From Phoronis australis (Eukaryota; Phoronida; Phoronidae): a DNA stretch of 64,000 nt. Position 1 is the first letter of the stretch, and every line of letters starts with the position of its first letter. The stretch spans positions 1,462,982 to 1,526,981 of the forward strand of contig NMRA01000010.1 of NCBI GenBank assembly GCA_002633005.1, given 5' to 3'. Shown here in pieces: positions 25,401 to 33,492 of this stretch. Position numbers and translations under genes: made by a program. The notes below the pieces were generated by a model that saw nothing but the letters and a program-made list of their open reading frames with translations, searched no databases and was not told the DNA's origin.

Positions 25401-27361
25401 CACAAAAAAGCAACAACTTGTCTTGTAAGTCCTTTTACAAAATAAGATTAGCAATAAGGCGCAAGAACGTAACGTAAACTTTGACAAAAATGTCATTTTA
25501 TTGAGACACATGTTTGAATAACTTGCCAAATAATTCTGCAAGCTCCCCCAAGTTCTTCAGAATCTGGCAGAATTCTGTGGATGTTTGTCACGTTTATTTT
25601 TAACACTACTGCACATGTATGTAACACGTCCCCTATGAAACAACTTTGAGCTTGTTTCATAATGATCTAGTTGCACTTATATGTGAAGAGTCTAAGACAC
25701 CACTATGTATTTCGGCCACAACTACTTTGACAACACTACATGTACAGTGACAGGGATTCTTCAAAATCATTTCCAGATTCAACGTATTCAAAACCCACGC
25801 CTTTGGAAAACTTACGCAATCCATAAAGAATATATGGAGTCTGTAAATTCTAAAGCAAGAAAAATTGAAAGAACACTGTACCACGGTACGAGTGTAGACA
25901 CTTTGGATAAAATAAACAGGCAGGGATTCAACAGAAGTTTTGCTGGAAAGAACGGTAAGTGTTTCATACGTATCTCGGTGGAACGTTTGCTCAAAAATAA
26001 TATAGTGAAGAGATCGATGACACTACTCCGGGCGCACTGATAGTAGTGCCCCCTTGCATGAAACAGTCCCAATTAGAGATTCAACTAAGTTAAGTATATC
26101 TAATGGTATTTGTGGAACTGATTTTTATTTTCATGCTGTTTTAGTGTGATTACTAATTTAGTGTTTGAGAGCGAGAGTCAATTCTACCTTGAATCCTCAA
26201 TATTATAGAAAATAAATAAAGATCCTTTCACGCAAGGCCTCCTAAGTTAAAGATTAGGTCTCTATTTAGTTTCATTGAAACCAGAGCTCAGTTTTTGGTT
26301 AGCATATATTAACAGAAAACATCATTAATCTGAGAGGAGTTCATCATCAAGATGAAATAATTAAAAAAGAATGCAGATGTGTGAGCGAAGAACGATACAA
26401 ATACCCAACACTGAGATTTAGGGAACTTAGTTGAATTCCTTTTTGGGACTGTTTCATGCAACCCATCACAGGACATGTTCCAAAGTCTTACTTCTGTGCT
26501 CAAAACTCGATTAGAAAGCCGCATAAGACACGCTTCAAGAAAATTTAGAAATGCCTACTTTAATATTGCGACGTGGTTGGCTATGTTTCGAGTCTATGAG
26601 TTCAGTCTGAGTTCGTGAACTGAATCCTGAGCTCAGTTATCAAAAAGAAAAGTTTCAGATACAGTGTATCAATGAAAATGCGATGTTAAACCAATTAAAG
26701 ACATTGTGATACATACACTTGAAAGGAACATAAAAAGCAAATAGCGACCGTGAATTTGTTTTGCGGCATAGCTACGGGTTAAAACGTCGGGAGTTAAATT
26801 TTAATCACGGTTGATGGTTGGTTGTGATCGGAGTGGGAATTAAACAGAAAGGACATTTGGGAAATGGCTATATTTGTAAGATGTGCACGGTTAGACAGCA
26901 CTTTGTAACTGAAGTCAGCACTAACGTCTCTGGGTTATTGCTCCATAGTTTCTTAAATGTAAACCTGACTGATTTAAAAAGTTAGTGACTCAATATATTT
27001 TCTCCTAATCAACTTGCGCCAGACTGGGCACAACAAGTTTCAAACCATTGTCTTAAATTTTATTTTACATGAAGCTACGGCATTGGGTGCTGGAGTGTAC
27101 TTTGCGGTAGACGCATCCTACTCAGCTAGGGGCAATTATGCCACGCCAAATCCGGCTACAGGAGAGCAACACATTTACCAATGTAAAGTCTTGACTGGCG
27201 AGTACACCCAAGGAAATCACTCGATGGTAACACCACCTGCAAGGAATGTTTCAGGCAGTGTACTGTATGACACAACTTGTGATAACGTCAACAACCCGTC
27301 AATATTCGTTACTTTCCACGACAATCAGGCATACCCTGAGTACCTTATAACATTTCAATAA
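1208..27361 (+). CDS. PARP14: Gene A: PARP14-type mono-ADP-ribosyltransferase (5' end probably outside window)
   Basis: Seventeen exons join in phase: 1208-1400, 2575-4278, 4565-5020, 5329-5441, 6720-6947, 7545-7763, 8010-8103, 8554-8670, 9533-9598, 17949-18116, 18498-18680, 22833-23062, 23582-23801, 23988-24167, 24458-24591, 25777-25954, 27075-27361. Each is bounded by AG and GT, and the sum is 1589 residues plus a TAA stop. Domain order is RRM (residues 1 to about 100), KH-like repeats, macro 1 (about 593-775), macro 2 (about 800-970), macro 3 (about 1010-1178), KH-like (1181-1330), WWE (about 1331-1400), ART (about 1436-1589). That is the order of vertebrate PARP14, which is about 1800 residues and carries extra N-terminal RRM units. 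The family transfers single ADP-ribose units to proteins, and its macrodomains bind or remove ADP-ribose. The first exon found opens in phase 0 straight from an acceptor, so coding exons further left are expected. Exon edges are predictions, not transcript-supported. Confidence 0.9.
1401..2574 (+). other. Gene A intron, unique-looking sequence
   Basis: It runs from gtgtgt to ttacag. Short open frames are present but show no family resemblance or splice support. I see nothing else in it. Confidence 0.6.
2575..4278 (+). CDS. PARP14: Gene A long exon: KH-like repeats and first half of macrodomain 1
   Basis: A single 1.7 kb exon encodes about 567 residues. It begins with the end of the RRM (VIEKKHEVNKCILKVCEYY). 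It then runs through several alpha/beta segments resembling the weakly conserved KH-like repeats of PARP14, with recurring strands such as NSIRLTGVKSIVDEVL, KKHIQFIGIPLDVNKAK and TQLTIAGTRSVTANV. From about residue 593 it enters macrodomain 1: FKVIQGDMTKHKVDVIVNAAN, then the GGLA loop. The phase-1 donor is at 4279 (CAAG/gtaagt). The KH assignment rests on pattern only; the macrodomain assignment is firm. Confidence 0.85.
4565..5020 (+). CDS. PARP14: Gene A exon: second half of macrodomain 1
   Basis: The exon completes macrodomain 1. It contains the adenine-side segment TGSGNLPCKKVVHVVGPQW and the phosphate-loop strand AIPAVGAGIFGVP, then the last helix and strand (EVHFLD). Together with the upstream NAAN and GGLA loops, this keeps the motifs of macrodomains that bind ADP-ribose and, in some family members including vertebrate PARP14 macro 1, hydrolyse it. 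A short linker (LPSSTSFAGATMLPK) follows before a phase-1 donor (AAAAG/gtgggt). The same linker survives in gene C at 63836-63898. Confidence 0.9.
5329..7763 (+). CDS. PARP14: Gene A exons 5329-5441, 6720-6947, 7545-7763: macrodomain 2
   Basis: Three exons join in phase. The first ends with the opening strand (VVIKMVKGQL). The second starts ADVIVNTVGAHLDLSQGAVS, the N-V-G-x-x-L-x-L-x-x-G-A-V-S pattern of the second macrodomain of PARP9 and PARP14. The third carries IAFPAIGTGILGY and the closing strand DLRVVVYD. The NAAN asparagine pair is replaced by N-T-V, as in vertebrate macro 2, so binding without hydrolysis is the likelier role (family knowledge). The 1.28 kb intron between the first two exons holds a reverse-transcriptase relic. 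This whole domain is missing from gene C. Confidence 0.9.
5870..6070 (+). mobile_element. Non-LTR retrotransposon reverse-transcriptase relic
   Basis: At 5938-5988 the plus strand reads GLLVILDFEKAFDSVYW, the motif A region of LINE reverse transcriptase (catalytic Asp in LDFEKAFDS). A stop follows, then SFGQNIKKWV in another frame at about 6012-6041. It is clearly dead. It lies inside the gene A intron 5442-6719; the rest of that intron is AT-rich and may hold more of the same element. Confidence 0.75.
8010..8103 (+). CDS. PARP14: Gene A linker exon between macrodomains 2 and 3
   Basis: This is a 94-base exon of 31 codons plus one base, in frame with both neighbours. It encodes a Gly/Ser/Arg-rich linker (AFEAEIGRRAGSGG then SKRHGVSSQTSQIA). 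No fold is expected. The acceptor is ttttag and the donor GCAG/gtgaac. It is supported by phase continuity and position rather than by homology. Confidence 0.65.
8554..18680 (+). CDS. PARP14: Gene A exons 8554-8670, 9533-9598, 17949-18116, 18498-18680: macrodomain 3
   Basis: Four phase-1 exons make macrodomain 3: VRVFQGDITKQATDAIVNPS with LNLSMG; GQVSAAIVSAGGDAIVEECRRK; GMPNHGCVMTGAGNLSCHHIVHV with SLSIPAIGTG; and the last helix and strand (RSINIVVF). The substrate loop has NPSNSDLNLSMGQVS, like vertebrate PARP14 macro 3, which binds ADP-ribosylated proteins. The third intron piece (9599-17948) is 8.35 kb and is filled by a composite repeat element. The acceptor at 8551-8556 is a tandem cagcag, so the first codon may be optional. 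Confidence 0.88.
8774..8826. repeat. AT-rich hairpin
   Basis: A (TA)n/(TATG)n core is flanked by cttcagtgata and its reverse complement tatcactgaag. The 53 bases can fold into a nearly perfect hairpin. It lies in the gene A intron 8671-9532 inside macro 3. Confidence 0.8.
9211..9362. repeat. Foldback element, about 68-base inverted arms
   Basis: The left arm starts aagtaggtaaataaaacaac and the right arm ends gttgttttatttacctactt, with a loop of about 15 bases near 9280-9295. Arms differ at only a few positions, suggesting a young MITE-like foldback in the gene A intron. Confidence 0.85.
10340..11340 (+). repeat. Direct repeats of about 150-170 bases (left subterminal block)
   Basis: The block recurs as ttatgcaaattaaggc, cgccattatgcaaaattc, a poly-T-rich gcttataatttcc stretch, aagcactgcag and ttcacccatgtttccatgg. 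At least six diverging units are visible. The same family occurs reversed at 16840-17560. Confidence 0.8.
11389..11560. repeat. GC-rich 11-base minisatellite
   Basis: About 15 copies of an 11-base unit (gtccggcgtcc and single-base variants such as gtccgacgtcc, gtcccgcgtcc). It is sharply GC-rich against AT-rich surroundings. Because 11 is not a multiple of 3 and stops are absent, open frames appear on both strands in several frames; they are not genes. Confidence 0.95.
11640..12800 (-). mobile_element. Internally deleted non-LTR retrotransposon: endonuclease and RNase H remain, reverse transcriptase lost
   Basis: On minus, 12798-12571 encodes ATRIVSWNTRSHKWRR then IVVIQEIKLQ, the start of an APE-type endonuclease. 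12604-12460 continues GLAIKLQIDKRAYILVNLY. Near 12240-12150 ITVATDGSL, then RAECEAYEDAL and FLLTDSLSLI give the D-E-D residues of RNase H. Frames shift between parts and no YxDD region is present. RNase H points to an I-group type LINE. Confidence 0.8.
12960..13690. other. GC-richer segment beside the LINE relic, identity unclear
   Basis: The composition is less AT-rich than the neighbours, and an open frame of 141 codons at 13263-13688 (+) shows no family resemblance. It may be the 5' untranslated part of the LINE lying on the minus strand. Confidence 0.35.
13690..15170 (+). repeat. Satellite-like tandem repeat, period about 440 bases
   Basis: Markers such as ctagtggc, gcgtccacc...tatcaacca, gctgtatctcctaaacc and ttttcataaaatttggcat recur at about 440-base steps (near 13710, 14150, 14590). 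Within one period ctagtggc recurs several times, so the unit is itself built of shorter related segments. A reversed block of the same family is at 29955-30965. Confidence 0.85.
15171..16840. other. Unassigned part of the composite element
   Basis: Two open frames, 15673-15858 (+) and 16118-16384 (+), look protein-like in composition (for example GVGKGSIVKILKAGHDL) but I do not recognise them. They may be relics of a transposon-encoded protein. No promoter or RNA gene is seen. Confidence 0.35.
16840..17657 (-). repeat. Right subterminal block of the composite element
   Basis: It is the reverse complement of the 10208-11340 family: gcctttatttgcataaatta, ttcataatggcggtc, ccatggaagcataggt and cagcaaagaaaaaaacttta are all recognisable. 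It includes the 16-base minisatellite expansion. Confidence 0.8.
17027..17197 (+). repeat. 16-base minisatellite
   Basis: About ten copies of tagctataagcacaag with few changes, expanded from a motif present once per unit in the surrounding repeat (again at 17332-17347). Confidence 0.92.
18681..22832 (+). other. Gene A intron of 4.15 kb
   Basis: It contains the THAP relic at 19884-20140 and a two-copy tandem of about 52 bases at 21187-21285 (gggttccgagcca motif). The remainder shows no supported exon. Confidence 0.6.
19884..20140 (+). pseudogene. THAP-domain relic
   Basis: It starts MVRCVVPACANY, then FFRYPREPESL in one frame. After a one-base shift it reads KWLAAVKNEKYGV and, past a stop, LKHLRVCGRHFVNSDF. 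The C-x4-C, W and C-x2-H zinc pattern of a THAP DNA-binding domain is complete across frames, but stops and the shift make it dead. THAP domains occur in host regulators and in P-element-type transposases. Open sequence to 20445 may be its downstream part. Confidence 0.78.
22833..23801 (+). CDS. PARP14: Gene A exons 22833-23062 and 23582-23801: KH-like region before WWE
   Basis: The first exon encodes a strand-helix unit (NLRIFGSKDSDITKAIEEIKQL) and a second strand region ending RLLTKEE. The second encodes IASISALNVKHRVSIEVDLND followed by RIRGRTECVLKAKDEI and a helix into HVQWTFEEN. The position and pattern (strand, variable loop, G, helix with A-K-D-E-I) match the KH-like segment between macro 3 and WWE in PARP14. 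Both exons have close counterparts in gene C on the opposite strand. Their intron carries a tRNA-derived repeat at 23401-23466. Confidence 0.85.
23401..23466 (-). repeat. tRNA-derived SINE head in gene A intron
   Basis: Read on minus it shows an A-box-like gtggtcaagtgcc and a B-box gagttcgagtccc at tRNA spacing. It is not a tRNA gene because the stems do not close properly. The matching gene C intron has a similar insertion at 60764-60832 in the same orientation relative to its gene, so the insertion predates the duplication. Confidence 0.7.
23988..24591 (+). CDS. PARP14: Gene A exons 23988-24167 and 24458-24591: WWE domain and linker to ART
   Basis: The preceding exon supplies W of HVQWTFEEN. 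This exon continues GWTPYSNMSNLKIEQAY, then a strand with CEIDFRQM. These are the two Trp and the glutamate-turn of a WWE domain, which in other PARPs reads ADP-ribose chain ends. The second exon (NIENPPTWDSM, then PLKIVDLQPKSPEYAKV) is the conserved linker leading into the catalytic fold. The donor AAAAAG/gtcggt at 24592 is weak, but it gives an in-phase join to IQRIQNP, the invariant start of the PARP catalytic core in this subfamily. Confidence 0.88.
24592..25776 (+). other. Gene A intron between WWE linker and ART
   Basis: AT-rich. No repeat family or exon is recognised in it. Confidence 0.5.
25777..27361 (+). CDS. PARP14: Gene A exons 25777-25954 and 27075-27361: ADP-ribosyltransferase catalytic domain
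   Basis: The exons read IQRIQNPRLW, TLYHGTS, GFNRSFAGKN / ATALGAGVYFAVDASYS, CKVLTGEYTQGNHSM, and end PSIFVTFHDNQAYPEYLITF. Aligned to PARP1, His862, Tyr896 and Glu988 correspond to H1471, Y1503 and I1571 (numbered from 1208). This H-Y-I triad matches mono-ADP-ribosylating PARPs and not chain-forming H-Y-E enzymes. Length and C-terminus match the family and the stop TAA is at 27359-27361. AATAAA appears at 28064-28070 and may serve 3' end formation; this is unproven. Confidence 0.93.
25955..27074 (+). other. Gene A last intron
   Basis: It interrupts the ART domain between the catalytic His and Tyr segments. No other feature is recognised. Confidence 0.6.
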
Positions 27362-30300
27362 GCACATGACCGTATACTAGGAGACTGCTTGCGCAAGTTC
27401 CTGAAGTTTCACAAACTCAAATAAGCTTTGTCATTAATTTTAAGTGGAATACCTTGTAATCCTAGCTCGTTCTATGATGTCAGTGAATGTAGGCTAATTG
27501 GCACTGGTAGTTTAGTTAACTATAAGATTCAGCTGTTGAATTTTCTGGTGATGCTGGAGGGACTAGAAATCAATACTGGTTAAGATACTAATTGTCTGAA
27601 GGTCATAATATAAACTGATAATATTCGTGTTGTTACGTGTACGTAGTTCAGTCATGGCAGAAATCAAATTCATCACAATGGTGTAAGCCCACCTTGCCGT
27701 GAGAGTGCTCTTCTTAAAAACACGTTGAATTCAGCTTCGTGATCAACATATTGTTTGTTGTATAATATTGCTATATCGATACATCTATGTATTACCACAG
27801 AACTCCCACTGCGTTGTACGTGTAATCCCTGCGGTACCTGCGTCACTAAAAATTCGTAACTTGCAGACTCTTATCGTAAAATTACGCCAAAACTTACACC
27901 TGATTGTATATATAAAAACGATACGAAAATTCAGTGAAACAGGGCCCCATCTGACTTCTTCCCCACCTCTGTCTCACCTGTGTTCGCTTGATAGCCTTGC
28001 TTATTTTCGTGGCTGTCTGCTTGAATGTTGCGTGACATATTGCCTTCATGTAAATTGCACTCAAATAAACAGATATAGTAACATTCCTCGACTTATCAGC
28101 CTTGAGATGTCAGATTTTGTGTAATCCCAGAATCAGTCCCGAGTTTATAGTTGCCTTTTGATGTCGTTTACCTGTTCATGTCATATTCCCAATCGAGGGC
28201 GTTCACAGGGTCTTAAAAATATTACCGCGCTCATTCGATCTTGAGTTGTTGCAGAATGAGGAAGCAACACAGTCACGTCAAAGCAATGCGTGGATGCGCT
28301 TTTTTCGAATTCTCAATTTGTGGGGATGGCCAACCTCAAAAACAGTGACATAAATAGCATTCATCACGGTACGGGATATTATGAGACACGGTCTACTTTG
28401 AGCGAAAAAGAACATTGCCAGGCGAATAGTAAGTTTAAGGAAATCAATAGGTGCGTGGAATCGAACACACTTGTTCTGTGGTAACAGCCGCACATGGAAT
28501 TCCAAGCCATCAGTAAGTAGAGCATACAGGTTTTACATGTTAACGCATTCTCATTTGACTTATTTACTAGTTATTGTATTTTTAAGGATTAATGTGCTCC
28601 TAAGACGACTTAGCGTATCCTAGGCTGACTTGAGTCTAATTCCCGAAAAGCGCTTTACTCAAGTCACATGATTCGATTCGTGATGTGTGTGCCGAATGAC
28701 ACTCCTTGTTGCAGTTCGGATTTGTGGACCAGTCCATGACAAAATGGCTGGATTTGTTTAACGCTGTACCACAGAACTTCATGAATGTGCGAGAAATCTA
28801 TTGGCTGATAGTGTGGCAAGAGAAGCGCGCAGCTAATTAAGATTAACGCTGATGATCGACTTTGCGCTGACAGAACTAGCTGAGTGCTGTTTTCACCCAT
28901 CAAAACCCTTAAATCCTCTTATTACTATAATTTTATGGATTACCTGATTGTTTTGCTCTGTTTTTTTATTTTTATGGCATTTAAACGTGTTCCAGTTCCT
29001 CAATATGTCAATGGCCATACTTAAAATATTTTTTATCAGTTTTAAATGGAATTCCGTTGCAACTTGTGGTCCCTGGCGGTTTACAAGTAGGAATCAAGTC
29101 GTTGTGGTCCCAAAACTAAACTTACTTCTTCAATTTATTACGTGAACAGACTCGTGACCGTCTACTAACTGCAATCCGGGGTAAAGTATGGATTTTTCCC
29201 CTGAGTGGAAAGGTCAAGTAAGCGTATAATTGCGGGTCTGTGGGTGGCTAAATAACCAATAAGTTCACGTGATCGTTGACGTCACCTTGTGAATTTACTG
29301 CTTCCGTTCATTGGCTCCAGAATGGGAAGTCTCTTATTTAAATGTTTGGATAGTGCGTTAAGGTGTGAAACTACAATATTTCGCTACCGAAGTACAGACT
29401 TATGGTCAGTGAGCCCGGAAATGTAGCAGAGTACTTCGGAAGTACTTCCACCTGGAAGTTTATGAGTACCTGAGCAATTAAGGGTCTGAGTAAAGTTTTT
29501 GTGGTCATGTGGTCAGATAACAAAAAGCTAGGTCAACCACTTCCGGCATGTGAACACAGCACTGAGCCGAAAAGCCCGTGGATGGAAGATGGGCAGCTGG
29601 CTACAAGTTAAAAAAACAGTCAGAATAGTAAATCAAGTGTATTAGAGTAAACACAATAACAATTAAAATATCTGCCGCTACACTCTGCCCCGAAGTAAAT
29701 GGTATTGCAGAAACTAATATACAGCATATAACTATAAATAAACTTATTAACAATGTCAACTAAAAACGTCACAGAGAGCTTCGAAACACTGAGACGGTGA
29801 CTTTCCGGTAATCGAAATCTTCCAGTAAGGCTTCATGAGGATGACGCTACCCATAGCCCAGAAATTCAAGTGCCTTAAGTTCTTTTACAAGAGCAAAGCC
29901 GAGTGTTGAAGTGCGTCCACGGGTGCACCGGAAATCATAACCTTTTAGGGTTGTTTATTTGAATCATAAAATGGCCACTAGATGGCGCAAAAACAGCCAA
30001 TCACCCAAAACGGGAACATGCCATTGCTTCTCGGATAGAAAGTTTTTTTTTCAAATTTCATAAAAATCTGTCAAGGAACTTCAGAGAAAAAAAGGAAAAT
30101 GAAATAAAATAAAATTGCCACTAGGGTACACAGCGTTCGTTGGGTCGCCTGAAAGTGGTCATCTACTGTTAGCTTCATATGAATACACTTACTAAATTTA
30201 ATAAACATGCTGCAGTGTTTTTAGGAGATACAGCTAGGGAGACGCAAACCAAAATAAGACTACCACTAGGAGGCGCCACAGTAGTCGATATCGTCATCGT

Positions 30301-33300
30301 CAAACGTCTTCTTCCCACAGAGAACATATACGCCGATTTTCAAAACAATCCTTAGAATGGTTCGGTTGATAGTAGGGTGGACGACAAAAAACATATTGGA
30401 AAATGGTAAAAAATCGCCACTAGGTGGCGCAAAATACTTTGATGCCATCCAAAAACGGGGGGATAGAATCATTTCACCAACAGATGCTGATACTCAAAAT
30501 TTTATGAAAATCCGTTGAAGATTTTTGAAGGTACGTAAATGTAATAAACTAAAATTGCCATTAGGGGACACACTTGTAGTCGTCCCTTGACAATATAACA
30601 TAAATATTCTTGCTAAATTTAGTAAAGATCCTGCAAACCGTTGAAGCGATACAGCTAAAAAAAGAAAACTGCCATCAAAAGGCGCCAAAATAGTCGAGGA
30701 TGTCGGAAATCATCGTCAGCCTTTCTTTTCATATTTGTAGTAAGAATTTACACGTCAATTTTCACAATCATCCTTAGAGCGGCTTGGTTGATAGTGGGGT
30801 GGACGCCAGAAAATGGACTCGAAAACAGTAGAAATGGGCACTAGGTGGGGCAAACTATGTTGAATCCATCCCAAAATGAGAGGATAGCGTAATCTCACCA
30901 ATAGATGCCTATCTGCCAAATTTTATGAAAATACGTTGAGGATATTTGAAGATACCTACGCGGCTTTGGTTTATTTTATCTGGGCATTCCCACATTTCTA
31001 GATCTCTCTAGGCACCTACGATGTTAGTTTCATTTTTATCTCCACATTTTCCATGTTATGAGAAAAAGTGTTGAAGAAAAGGTCAGTTCATCAAGCGAGT
31101 TCGCAGATTTCAAATATACAGCCAGGTTTGACAGGCGGGTAAAGTAGACCCGTTAGCATTCTAGCTGCTTGTGAACTTCCCTTATCATGAAAGCCTCAAA
31201 ATACCTAAGTCCTACAAACGGGAACTGGATGTCGACGATCTTGACTGTGGTATTACGGTAAAGCTTTCTTTCCGTAACCGGACTACGTGACCGTTGGCAC
31301 ATGCACAATTACATGTACCAAAAACTTAACAATCAGATGCGTTTCCAGCGATGACCAAAAACGCTCCAGTTCTGTTACTAGATCGTGCTTGCTGTCGGCA
31401 TATTGAAGACGTTCATACTAGCACCAGATATCAAGAGTGATAGCAATGCACTTTCGTGGAAGTAGTGTGGTGTATATTCAGTCGTATAGAAGGAGCGTTT
31501 TACTGAGACTTCCACTAAATCCTATGGTTAGTCGAGATCTTAAGTATGTAGTTTAAATATGTTAAACAACACGTGTTTTTATATGGGTGTGTTATTAGCC
31601 GAGGTTGATGGGCTATGTGAGAATTTCCACTCGTCCTATTATATTCATTTGAAAATTAGGTAAATATCTTTGTACAGACTTTAAAATGCAACAGTTAGTG
31701 GATTACTCGATAATTCATTTCTACCCTTGCCAAATCTGTGTCAAATACGCAAGTCATTCGAAACGATTGTAGATTATCGTTTTTTCTCGGTTGTGGTAAT
31801 TTAAAATTCGAGTTTGATTAGCTTTTGGGTGGATTTACAAAAAATGAACACTTAGCTTTATAGTATTTGTCGAATATTGAACATGTTTTTATTTACCATC
31901 AAACAAATGCTTATCATCTATCCCCAAATACTTGAAAATCGTTTTAAGAGATTTAGATTGCCGTTGACGGTTAATTGAACCACTTCTATAAGTCAATGGT
32001 AACTTTCAATTCACCACTGAAATATCCATCTTGAGAACTTCGACAGTAGTTACCAGCAGGTGTATGCTTTCAACTTTACGATGGTGAACTGTAAGTGTTC
32101 TGTTGATGAATTCAATGAAACCTTTTTCCTTTTAATACATTTATTTCCAATAACTCAGAAAGCATAAACACCCACACAAACAACATGCAGCAACTGAATG
32201 GTCGCTCAGTTTTCAAAAATATGGTTAAAACTTAACCAACTATCTCTAAATCTAGCAAGCCGTCTATTTTTCAAAAAATATATATAACTCTATGACACAC
32301 CAATGTTTTAAAATATTTTCAAAAGCATCAATATATAGTAAAACGGTCCCAATATAAGTGATATTTTGCTACAATCAAAATTAAATCTGATATAGATGAT
32401 AAGATTTTTCGTTTGTTGCGAAAAAAGGGGCATTCATTAATATTTCACCACTATCAATGAAGCACAATTTAGCAACAACTTTCCAAAAATCTATTAAATT
32501 CACGATATAGAAATAAATGTGACATGAACATTTTGATTATGAAAGAAATTTATTATCAATCAGTTCTCCGCCGATCCTGCGGAGTGATTTCCATCCCGAT
32601 GCTTAACATGCTTGAGTTGTCGATCAGTAGCAGCAGCCGACGACCGGTATGCCCTGCCGATAACGACCCACTGATGGGGGGTAAGACGATTTTTTGTAGC
32701 AAACACATCAGATCAGCGTTGGCAGCTTTATTTGTTTCGTTATACGACCACTGTTTCTTACTTTCTCCGGCACATTCGTATCTTAAAAGTGCACATGGCC
32801 TCTATGGTCTAACATTATAAAAAAGGCTCCTTATTCACACAAAACATTAAAGTCTAGAATCACAAGCTTGCACACGGATACACACAAATACAAGAAAACA
32901 AAACAACACCAGGGTTGGGATTATAAGACCATACTCGAGAGTCTAAGCAATAAACAAACATGGACCCCGGTTGGTATCATTTCATAAGGGTAGAGGGAGA
33001 GAAATGGTACTCTCCCAAGGTCCATCTGGCATGATATCTCTTCTAGATAAGTCTATAACTGTTTTGTTGTACGACCACTGTTGCTTACTTCCTCTGACAA
33101 TTTTCATAATATTGATATACTGACATGCTTTGTAGTGTCTACTCGCTTTCTCGTCAGGAGTTTATGGTTTCAGCCGTCTAATTGTCAGACGGTGCATGAA
33201 TAAAATGAGATACTCCACGGCTAGCTTGGTCTGAGTTACTCCATCACGGAAATTATCGTATCTGGTTTCAGCCAATTAGAGGACTAAAGTACCAGTGGTC

Positions 33301-33492
33301 GTGCATTGATAGCAACTATGATCGAGTGAGCTCTATGCCGACTGCCTATCTTTCTGCTGAAAGACCACGCTGTACAATTCATCCGTCGTAACTTAAACAT
33401 TCATGTACCATGAAAAGTCAATCTACGGAAACACAAACTCGGGGTGAACGTGACATAAATGTACTGTTTTGTATTCAATAATCTGCGTCATT
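27362..33492. other. Intergenic region between convergent 3' ends of genes A and B
   Basis: It holds possible polyadenylation signals, the reversed satellite block at 29955-30965, and a short duplicated motif (tacgaccactgtt...cttac) at about 32741 and 33072. I find no supported gene. Confidence 0.5.
29955..30965 (-). repeat. Reversed copy of the 440-base satellite family
   Basis: Reverse complements of the 13690-15170 markers recur here: ccactaggtggcgc, ttggttgatag.gggtggacg, and aattttatgaaaatccgttgaagat. It lies downstream of gene A. Confidence 0.85.
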
